This document shows positions 21,774 through 27,409 of a stretch of 27,409 nucleotides of DNA, piece by piece (position 1 is the stretch's first letter; each line of letters opens with the position of its first letter). Origin of the DNA: an uncultured Streptococcus sp. GTDB taxonomy: Bacteria; Bacillota; Bacilli; Lactobacillales; Streptococcaceae. The notes beneath the pieces are model-generated. The model made no database searches. It saw only the letters and a list, made by a program, of their open reading frames with translations, and was not told the origin of the DNA. The DNA lies in the NCBI GenBank assembly GCA_902470035.1, contig CABREZ010000005.1, forward strand, positions 1 through 27,409. The letters are read 5' to 3'. The position numbers were made by a program, and so were the translations under genes.

Positions 21774-22430
21774 ATGAAATCATTACAGTTATTTTGGACG
21801 CAATATGCTGATTTTTCTAGAAGATCAGATAGAAAAGAATTTTGGATCAGCCAAGTCTGGCATTTATTGTTTACAAGTCCTTTTTGGATTTACCAATTGG
21901 TCTTATTCTTTTCAAATTCGAAATCAGAGGAAGAGGTGATTCCCTTGACCGGGATGGACGTTTCAACTTGGTTCAGCATCTTTTTTCTCCTCTATCTCTA
22001 TCTTATTTTTGTTCCCCAGCAAGCAGTAGTCGTTCGACGATTGAGAGATGCGGGTTTTCATTGGTCGTTGATTTTCCTATTTCTAGGCCCTATCTTGCTC
22101 TACCTTTTATCTCCTATCTCCATTTTTCTAGTCTTAGCTCTTGCGGGTTTGCTTTGTTTGGCATGTCTCTTGCTCCTTCCAAGTGCTAGACAGGATCAGA
22201 ATGCTTCTCCAGGATTTGATTTGACGAGTCCCGTGGTCTCTTCGCCAAGTATGCTATCCCATTTGATGGATCCCAACAGTTTTTCAGCTATTCCCCAGAT
22301 TGTTTCAGCTCCACCAACTCCACTAGAGAAAGCACCGCTTGAAAAGAAAATGGAATCGGAACAGACCCAGCATCAGTTTAGAGAGTGGAATGAGGTACCT
22401 TCAGAACATGCAGGATTTACAAACAATTAA
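21774..22430 (+). CDS. DUF805-family membrane protein
   Basis: The 218-residue protein has the DUF805 pattern: an N-terminal aromatic stretch 'FWTQYADFSRRSDRKEFW', then hydrophobic helices (about 30-48, 62-80, 97-137). The conserved 'VVVRRLRDAGFHWSLIF' lies between the second and third helices. The last 80 residues are soluble, rich in Pro/Ser/Glu, and not part of the domain. The family's function is unknown. The ribosome site GAGGT lies 8 bases before the ATG. Its 3' end overlaps the start of holA by 23 bases, so both are probably expressed together. Confidence 0.82.
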   Translation: MKSLQLFWTQYADFSRRSDRKEFWISQVWHLLFTSPFWIYQLVLFFSNSKSEEEVIPLTGMDVSTWFSIFFLLYLYLIFVPQQAVVVRRLRDAGFHWSLIFLFLGPILLYLLSPISIFLVLALAGLLCLACLLLLPSARQDQNASPGFDLTSPVVSSPSMLSHLMDPNSFSAIPQIVSAPPTPLEKAPLEKKMESEQTQHQFREWNEVPSEHAGFTNN

Positions 22431-23445
22431 AAAAATCAGTGCTGAGAACCTTCCTCCAATCCTGGTTTTATCAGGAGACGACATCGGTCAGTTTGAGTGG
22501 ATGAAAGGGCAACTTTTAAAGAAAGTAGGCTACGATTCATCTGATTTGAACTACTCCTATTTTGACATGAAGGAAACAGCATATGCAGAAGTTGAGCTTG
22601 ACTTGGTTAGCCTTCCATTTTTTGCGGATGAAAAAATAGTGATTTTGGATCATTTTGTCGATGTGACGACCGCAAAAAAAAGATACCTGTCAGATGATGA
22701 ATTGCAGTCCTTTGAAGATTACTTAGCAGCGCCTTTAGAAACGACTCGCTTGATTGTCATTGCGGAAGGAAAACTGGATAGCAAGCGAAGAATTGTCAAG
22801 CTCTTAAAACGGGATGCCCAGTTGCTGGAGGCTACGGAATTAAAGGAACAGGAGTTGCGTGCTCATTTCACGGAAGAGGTCAAGTCTCTAGGGCTAGCGA
22901 TTGATTCACAAGCCTTCGACCAACTTTTGATCAAATCGGGCTTTGATTTTAGTGAGATTCAGAAAAACTTGGAGTTTCTTAAAACCTACAAGGGTGCTTC
23001 AAGCATCACCATCTCAGATATTGAGGAGGCTATTCCGAAGACACTACAGGATAATTTGTTTGATTTGATCCAGATGATCCTAAAGAAACAAATTGATCCC
23101 GCCCGTATTTTGGTCAAGGACCTTCGGTTGCAAGGAGAGGATGAAATCAAGCTCTTGGCCATTTTATTGAGTCAGTTCCGCATCTACACACAGGTCAAGC
23201 TGTTGAAGCAAGAGGGACGAACAGAACCCCAAATCGTTTCAGACCTATCAGAGTTGACCGGTCGGAAAGTGAACCCCTACCAAGTCAAATTTGCCCTAAG
23301 GGATAGTAGAGGGATATCTCTATCTTATTTGGAACAGGCGATTTGTCTTTTGATTGATACCGACTTCCAAATGAAATCGGGAACCTATGAGAAAGACTAT
23401 CTATTTGATTTAGCTTTACTAAAGCTGGCCAACCCATCTGTGTAA
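22408..23445 (+). CDS. holA: DNA polymerase III delta subunit HolA
   Basis: HolA is the clamp-loader delta subunit that opens the sliding beta clamp. The 345-residue protein shows the family stretches 'LVSLPFFADEKIVILDHF' (about 65-82), 'KLDSKRRIVKLLKRDA' and the C-terminal 'LLAILLSQFRIYTQVKLL' helical collar region. I choose the ATG at 22408, giving MQDLQTIKKISAENL, because its position agrees with pneumococcal HolA. GAGG lies 12 bases upstream, which is slightly long. An ATG six codons earlier is possible. The holA-sodA order is the usual one in streptococci. Confidence 0.92.
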   Translation: MQDLQTIKKISAENLPPILVLSGDDIGQFEWMKGQLLKKVGYDSSDLNYSYFDMKETAYAEVELDLVSLPFFADEKIVILDHFVDVTTAKKRYLSDDELQSFEDYLAAPLETTRLIVIAEGKLDSKRRIVKLLKRDAQLLEATELKEQELRAHFTEEVKSLGLAIDSQAFDQLLIKSGFDFSEIQKNLEFLKTYKGASSITISDIEEAIPKTLQDNLFDLIQMILKKQIDPARILVKDLRLQGEDEIKLLAILLSQFRIYTQVKLLKQEGRTEPQIVSDLSELTGRKVNPYQVKFALRDSRGISLSYLEQAICLLIDTDFQMKSGTYEKDYLFDLALLKLANPSV

Positions 23446-23454
23446 GCAGAATAG

Positions 23455-23483
23455 TTGAATAAATTAGATGATTGCGTTATCAT
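23455..23483 (+). promoter_or_regulatory. sodA promoter (putative)
   Basis: -35 TTGAAT (23455-23460), 17-base spacer, -10 TATCAT (23478-23483). It starts 9 bases after the holA stop codon. Confidence 0.55.
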
Positions 23484-23516
23484 TTTTATATACATAAAGA
23501 AATAGAGGTATTTTCC

Positions 23517-24122
23517 ATGGCAATTATTTTACCAGATCTTCCGTACGCATACGATGCATTGGAACCATACATTGATGCTGAAACCATGCACTTGCACCAT
23601 GACAAACACCACCAAACTTACGTTAACAATGCAAATGCAGCTCTTGAAAAACACCCTGAAATTGGTGAAGACCTTGAAGCTTTGCTTGCTGACGTAGAAT
23701 CAATCCCAGCTGATATCCGTCAAGCGCTTATCAACAATGGTGGTGGACACTTGAACCACGCTCTTTTCTGGGAATTGATGACTCCTGAACAGACAGCTCC
23801 TTCAGCAGAACTTGCAGCAGCAATCGATGAAACTTTTGGTTCATTCGAAGAATTCCAAGCAGCCTTCACTGCAGCAGCAACTACTCGTTTTGGTTCTGGA
23901 TGGGCTTGGTTGGTTGTTAACAAAGAAGGGAAGCTTGAAGTGACTTCAACAGCAAACCAAGACACACCAATCTCAGAAGGGAAGAAACCAATCTTGGGAT
24001 TGGATGTTTGGGAACATGCCTACTACGTGAAATACCGCAACGTTCGTCCTGACTACATCAAAGCTTTCTTCTCAGTGATTAACTGGAATAAAGTAGACGA
24101 GCTTTACGCAGCAGCTAAATAA
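23517..24122 (+). CDS. sodA: Superoxide dismutase SodA (Mn or Mn/Fe)
   Basis: SodA converts superoxide to hydrogen peroxide and oxygen. The 201-residue protein has the four metal ligands H27, H81, D163 and H167, at the same numbers as E. coli MnSOD. The segments are 'HLHHDKHHQTYV', 'NNGGGHLNHALFW' and 'LDVWEHAYY'. The Gln-containing 'TSTANQDTPISEG' in the C-terminal half and the GGG before H78 favour manganese, although streptococcal SODs can be cambialistic. The start is the ATG at 23517 behind AGAGG, 8 bases away. A longer open frame upstream is non-coding. Codon use is strongly biased, as expected for an abundant protein. Confidence 0.97.
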   Translation: MAIILPDLPYAYDALEPYIDAETMHLHHDKHHQTYVNNANAALEKHPEIGEDLEALLADVESIPADIRQALINNGGGHLNHALFWELMTPEQTAPSAELAAAIDETFGSFEEFQAAFTAAATTRFGSGWAWLVVNKEGKLEVTSTANQDTPISEGKKPILGLDVWEHAYYVKYRNVRPDYIKAFFSVINWNKVDELYAAAK

Positions 24123-24142
24123 GCTTTCATAATAAAAAAAGT

Positions 24143-24190
24143 TTGAATCAAGAGGCCACTTAACGGGGGGTCCTCGATTCAGGCTTTTTA
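24143..24190 (+). terminator. Terminator of sodA
   Basis: TGAATC plus GAGG (24144-24155, with a 2-base bulge) pair with CCTCGATTCA (24172-24181), followed by GGCTTTTTA. The loop carries a G6 run. Confidence 0.78.
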
Positions 24191-24247
24191 TTTTCAAATT
24201 GGTCAACATAGACTAAAAGGATTCTCCCGTTTTGGAAGGGATATTTC

Positions 24248-24275
24248 TTGCGTTTATACCTGAAAATGATACACT
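24248..24275 (+). promoter_or_regulatory. Promoter upstream of the HerA-like ATPase gene
   Basis: -35 TTGCGT (24248-24253), 16-base spacer, extended -10 TG-A-TACACT (-10 at 24270-24275). Its transcript would begin near 24282, only about 7 bases before a terminator-like hairpin. Confidence 0.6.
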
Positions 24276-24288
24276 AGAAGAGTATGTG

Positions 24289-24338
24289 AAAGTGAGGAGA
24301 AAGGCTTCCTACATAAGGAAGAAGCCTTGTCACTTTTT
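24289..24338 (+). terminator. Terminator-like hairpin in the leader of the HerA-like gene (attenuator or short RNA end)
   Basis: AAAGTGA (24289-24295) pairs with TCACTTT (24330-24336), and inside it AAGGCTTC (24301-24308) with GAAGCCTT (24321-24328). A T-run follows. It lies between the promoter and the gene. The enclosed transcript would be about 57 nucleotides. There is little room for an antiterminator upstream. Confidence 0.65.
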
Positions 24339-24375
24339 CTGAAAAAACTGTGCCTTAACAAAAGGGAGAATGAAA

Positions 24376-25848
24376 ATGACAAGTATTACGATTACAAAAG
24401 GAGCAGTGGATACGCCACTTTATCTAAAAATGCTCAACCGCCACGGTTTAATTGCAGGAGCTACTGGTACAGGGAAAACCGTGACCTTAAAAGTCATAAC
24501 TGAAAAATTAAGTCAGCAAGGGATTCCGGTGTTTCTAGCAGACATCAAGGGAGATCTTTCAGGTCTTGCAAAACCTGGACAATGGACGCCAAAGATGGAA
24601 GAGCGCTATAAGCTATTAGGTATTACAGATCCTTTTGAACCTCAAGCTTTTCCAGTTCGTTTATGGGATGTCTTTGGTCAAGCAGGCCATCCAGTCCGTG
24701 CAACGATTGAAGGAATGGGGTCTCTTTTACTAGCTCGCTTATTGGACCTCAACGAAACGCAAACAGGGATTTTGGCCATTGTCTTTAAATTGGCCAAAGA
24801 AAAAAATTGGCCTTTGATTGATTTGAAGGATTTGCAGAGCCTTTTGAAGGAAGTGTATGACCATGCCTCAGATTATTCCGCTCAGTATGGAAATATCAGT
24901 AAACAATCAGTAGGGGCTATTCAACGAAGCTTGTTAGTATTAGAGCAAGAGGGGGCGGATCAATTCTTTGGAGAGCCAGCTTTGGATCTTCAAGATTTTA
25001 TGCAATTGGACAGCAGTGGACGAGGCTACATCAACATTCTCTCAGCAACTCGTCTCTTTAACTCTCCTAAACTCTATTCTACCTTCCTTATTTGGATGTT
25101 ATCTCGTCTGTTCGAAACCTTGCCAGAAGTTGGAGATTTAGAAAAACCAAAATTTGTCTTCTTCTTTGATGAAGCCCACCTCTTGTTTAATGATGCGAGC
25201 AAGCTTTTCTTGGAAAAAGTTGAGCAAGTCGTTCGACTCATCCGGTCTAAAGGAGTGGGGATCTACTTTATTACACAGAATCCTCAAGATCTTCCTGAAT
25301 CTGTATTGGCCCAGCTTGGGAATCGTGTCCAACATGCCTTACGTGTCTATACGCCAAAAGAAATGAAAGCTATCAAAGTTGCTGCACAAAGTTTCCGACC
25401 AAACCCAGAATTTGATACGGAAACTGTCTTGACGGAGTTAGGAACAGGGGAAGCTCTAGTTTCCTTCCTAAATGAAAAGGGGCAACCAAGTGTGGTTGAG
25501 CGCTCCTATATTTTGTCTCCACAATCCAGTTTTGATTTGTTAAACGAGAGTGAACGGTTGGCCTTGATTACCAGCTCTCCTTTCCATCAAAAATATGCTG
25601 TTCGAGTAGACAATGAATCAGCTTATGAAAAATTGACTGAAAAATCTGCTAGAGAAGAGAAGGAAAAGGAGAGGGAAGCGGAAGAAAAGACAAGAGTTGC
25701 AGAAGAGAAGGCTAGCCAAAAACGGAGTCCGGGCCGTCCACGAAAATCTAGTATAGAAAAGGCCAAAGATTCCTTTATCAGTTCCTTGTTCCGTACCATT
25801 GCGCGTGAAGTTGCTAAATTGATTATGGGATCCTTTAAGCGCAAATAA
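24376..25848 (+). CDS. HerA/VirB4-like ATPase (DUF853, YjgR family)
   Basis: The 490-residue P-loop ATPase belongs to the HerA-FtsK group. Walker A is GATGTGKT (28-35), the next strand gives 'FLADIKGDLSGLA', Walker B is 'FVFFFDEAHLLF' with DEAH at 265-268, and an arginine-finger/sensor region 'GIYFITQNPQDLPESVLAQLG' follows. It corresponds to E. coli YjgR, whose function is not established. The C-terminus (about 416-450) is a Glu/Lys-rich coiled coil, then an AT-hook-like 'RSPGRPRKSS' (450-459) and an amphipathic tail, suggesting binding to DNA. I start at the ATG at 24376 because GGGAG lies 7 bases upstream; the ATG two codons earlier is too close. Confidence 0.86.
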   Translation: MTSITITKGAVDTPLYLKMLNRHGLIAGATGTGKTVTLKVITEKLSQQGIPVFLADIKGDLSGLAKPGQWTPKMEERYKLLGITDPFEPQAFPVRLWDVFGQAGHPVRATIEGMGSLLLARLLDLNETQTGILAIVFKLAKEKNWPLIDLKDLQSLLKEVYDHASDYSAQYGNISKQSVGAIQRSLLVLEQEGADQFFGEPALDLQDFMQLDSSGRGYINILSATRLFNSPKLYSTFLIWMLSRLFETLPEVGDLEKPKFVFFFDEAHLLFNDASKLFLEKVEQVVRLIRSKGVGIYFITQNPQDLPESVLAQLGNRVQHALRVYTPKEMKAIKVAAQSFRPNPEFDTETVLTELGTGEALVSFLNEKGQPSVVERSYILSPQSSFDLLNESERLALITSSPFHQKYAVRVDNESAYEKLTEKSAREEKEKEREAEEKTRVAEEKASQKRSPGRPRKSSIEKAKDSFISSLFRTIAREVAKLIMGSFKRK

Positions 25849-25913
25849 GACAGTCAAAGGGGGACGGATTCATAAGAACAGGAGGAAGGATTCAGTCGGG
25901 ATTGCTAAAAAAG

Positions 25914-25929
25914 TTTCTTCCAGAAGAAA
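25914..25929 (+). repeat. Small hairpin after the HerA-like gene
   Basis: TTTCTTC (25914-25920) pairs with GAAGAAA (25923-25929), followed by TCGTTTTC. It is a weak terminator candidate. Confidence 0.35.
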
Positions 25930-25952
25930 TCGTTTTCTGATCCAGAAATACC

Positions 25953-25981
25953 TTGTTATTTTAAAGAGAATCTTTTATAAT
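25953..25981 (+). promoter_or_regulatory. Promoter of the serine hydrolase gene, close to the start codon
   Basis: -35 TTGTTA (25953-25958), 17-base spacer, perfect -10 TATAAT (25976-25981). The ATG follows after 9 bases, so only two or three leader nucleotides are expected. Confidence 0.7.
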
Positions 25982-25990
25982 TAACTTCAT

Positions 25991-27043
25991 ATGAAAAAAA
26001 TATTTAATGTTCGGTCGATCATGATTGTATTGGGAATTTTACTATGTATAGGAGGAGTTGGAGCATTAAGTTACCTTCATCTTCATCAGGCTCCAGCTTC
26101 GCCTCTTGCTCAAGAGGGAATGACGGCTCAACCAGTTGAGTCCAAGCAAGAGAAGCAGCCTTCCCAACCTCCTCGTGTCAAAACTCCTGAGGAGAAACAA
26201 GCCGTCATGGATCAAGATCGTGAAACCATGGAAAATTTGGGTCTTGTCTATGATTATGCCAATAAAGGCTTGGTAGAAGTTGTACAAGACTATATGGCTG
26301 AGTATGGTATTGATCCTTCCCAAATTACCTTTACCTATAAAAATCCTGCGACAGGTCAACAATTTTCTATGAATGAGTTACAGCCAATGACAGCGGGAAG
26401 TACTTATAAACTGCCCCTAAATATGTTAGTCGTGGATGAAGTCGATGCAGGGAAGTTAAATTTAAAGGATGAATTTGATATTACCAATACTTACTACGAG
26501 TACCTTGGAGAGCATGATAATTATGTAGCTGCCTTTGGTGGAGCTATGACGATTCCAGATATGCAACGTTATTCTCTTGTCTATTCAGAAAATACGCCGG
26601 CATATGCCTTGGCCGACCGCTTTGGTGGCATGGACAATGTCTATGAGAAGTATAAAAAATATGGAAAATCCCGTGCAGAAATAAAAACCATTAGTCCTGA
26701 AAACAAAACGACATCTGATTACTATATTCAAGTCTTGGACTATCTTTGGAACCACAAAGAAAAGTATGCGACCTTGCTAGAATTAATCGGAGAGTCCTTT
26801 CCAAATGAATACTACAAACGGTATTTACCAGATTTAGTCATTCAGCAAAAACCTGGTTATGTAGCGGAAGCATTGAATGTCGAAGCTATTGTTTACGAAC
26901 AAACTCCTTATCTTATCTCGATTTTTACAGCTGGTCTAGGGGGGACAACCCCAGAAAGTACGGAGATCAGTGGTTACGGTCTTCATTTACTTGGTCAACT
27001 CTGCTATGTGATCAATGAATGGCACCGTGTAAATGTCAATTAA
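25991..27043 (+). CDS. Serine hydrolase of the beta-lactamase/PBP-like fold, membrane-anchored
   Basis: The 350-residue protein has an N-terminal membrane anchor (about 10-28), a Pro/Gln-rich linker (35-65) and an extracellular class A beta-lactamase-like domain. The nucleophile motif SxxK is STYK (137-140), the second motif is SEN (199-201) in 'YSENTPAYAL', and the third is KPG (287-289). The class A omega-loop ExxLN is not obvious, so true beta-lactam hydrolysis is unlikely. A role in cell-wall peptide processing or a cryptic esterase is more likely. No Shine-Dalgarno sequence precedes the ATG, and the -10 box is 9 bases away. A clear terminator follows the stop. Confidence 0.85.
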   Translation: MKKIFNVRSIMIVLGILLCIGGVGALSYLHLHQAPASPLAQEGMTAQPVESKQEKQPSQPPRVKTPEEKQAVMDQDRETMENLGLVYDYANKGLVEVVQDYMAEYGIDPSQITFTYKNPATGQQFSMNELQPMTAGSTYKLPLNMLVVDEVDAGKLNLKDEFDITNTYYEYLGEHDNYVAAFGGAMTIPDMQRYSLVYSENTPAYALADRFGGMDNVYEKYKKYGKSRAEIKTISPENKTTSDYYIQVLDYLWNHKEKYATLLELIGESFPNEYYKRYLPDLVIQQKPGYVAEALNVEAIVYEQTPYLISIFTAGLGGTTPESTEISGYGLHLLGQLCYVINEWHRVNVN

Positions 27044-27051
27044 GGAATTAG

Positions 27052-27086
27052 AACCTTTCCCAAGATAGTTTTGGGAAGGTTTTTTC
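27052..27086 (+). terminator. Terminator of the serine hydrolase gene
   Basis: AACCTTTCCCAA (27052-27063) pairs with TTGGGAAGGTT (27071-27081), with one bulge, followed by a T-run. Confidence 0.85.
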
Positions 27087-27130
27087 TATGCAAAAATATG
27101 GTTTAATGGTTAAAATCTTGGTGACATTCT

Positions 27131-27159
27131 TTGAGGTCAGTGAATAAATATGATATAAT
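27131..27159 (+). promoter_or_regulatory. Promoter of the Crp/Fnr-family gene
   Basis: -35 TTGAGG (27131-27136), 17-base spacer, extended -10 TG-A-TATAAT (-10 at 27154-27159), 28 bases before the ATG. Confidence 0.75.
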
Positions 27160-27187
27160 AACTAAAGAACCTAAAGAAAGAATAAAA

Positions 27188-27409
27188 ATGATTACAAAAG
27201 AAGATTATCAGTTGATTCGATCCCATCCAGCTTTCTCTGAAATTCCAGTTGAAAAATTTGATAAATTAGCTGTAGAAATCCATTATAGAGAAATTCCAAA
27301 GGGACAAATCCTATTTTTTGCTGGTGATAAACGCGATCGTATCTTTTTAGTGGTGGAAGGCTATGTCCGTATTGAGGAGTTTGATTCTTCAGACACCTTC
27401 TCGTATATG
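27188..27409 (+). CDS. Crp/Fnr-family transcriptional regulator, N-terminal part (Flp/ArcR-like, partial)
   Basis: The first 74 codons are visible; the gene runs off the window. The segment is the start of a cyclic-nucleotide-binding-like (cNMP) sensor domain: 'FSEIPVEKFDKLAVEIHYRE', then 'IPKGQILFFAGDKRDRIFLVVEGYVRI', with the Gly residues and the 'L-V-x-G-x-V' pattern of the family. The helix-turn-helix would follow outside. It resembles Flp/ArcR regulators that stand next to arginine deiminase genes in streptococci; this is recollection and is not shown here. The ribosome site is weak (AAAGAAAG). Confidence 0.8.
   Translation, partial: MITKEDYQLIRSHPAFSEIPVEKFDKLAVEIHYREIPKGQILFFAGDKRDRIFLVVEGYVRIEEFDSSDTFSYM

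Noticed and set aside
24165..24170. G6 run as a phase-variation tract
   Set aside because: It is short and lies in the loop of the sodA terminator, where length change should have little effect.

Overview
The window looks like chromosomal DNA from an oral Streptococcus of the mitis/sanguinis group; the species cannot be fixed from the sequence alone. The reasons are low-GC codon use, strong AGGAGG-type ribosome sites, a late-competence comEA-comEC pair with a SigX (ComX) cin-box, the plsC-comEA-comEC and holA-sodA gene orders, and a tagatose-6-phosphate lac gene set. I see no phage, transposase, plasmid or CRISPR genes. It is mostly ordinary core genome, so the interest lies in the non-coding structures.

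Layout. (1) 1-3330: 3' end of prfC, a 136-bp structured repeat, a thiamine ECF transporter gene (thiT, minus strand) behind a TPP riboswitch, then a PH-domain protein gene and corA on the plus strand. (2) 3331-5605: a long gene-poor stretch, then the DEAD-box RNA helicase gene cshA with a structured leader and a GTG start. (3) 5606-13236: a galactose catabolism locus with a DeoR-family regulator (lacR-like), galactitol-type PTS genes EIIA-EIIB-EIIC, the mutarotase-like lacX, and lacABCD. The inferred route is galactose to galactose-6-P (EIIABC), tagatose-6-P (LacAB), tagatose-1,6-bisP (LacC), then DHAP plus glyceraldehyde-3-P (LacD). Two CcpA (cre)-like sites and repeated AACAAAA-type motifs near the two promoters suggest carbon-catabolite and LacR control. 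(4) 13237-14376: a GNAT acetyltransferase gene and the second copy of the 136-bp repeat. (5) 14362-17835 (minus): a P-type ATPase gene, then trmN6-like methyltransferase and GIY-YIG genes. (6) 17897-23445: plsC, comEA, comEC, a DUF805 protein gene and holA. (7) 23455-27409: sodA, a HerA-like ATPase gene with a promoter-terminator unit in front of it, a beta-lactamase-fold serine hydrolase gene, and the start of a Crp/Fnr-family regulator gene cut by the window end.

The strongest candidate for something undescribed is the 136-bp element found twice (891-1026 and, inverted, 14124-14259). Both copies have the same length, 9-bp terminal inverted repeats and three internal hairpins. The arms of the first hairpin differ at three positions between copies, and every change is matched on the other arm. 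Both copies lie between convergent genes. Other points worth checking are three genes whose -10 box sits almost against the start codon (possible leaderless mRNAs), a predicted Shine-Dalgarno-sequestering platform behind the TPP riboswitch, a promoter plus terminator with nothing between them ahead of the HerA-like gene, a G8 tract near the PTS promoter, and a lysine in the M4 proline motif of the P-type ATPase.
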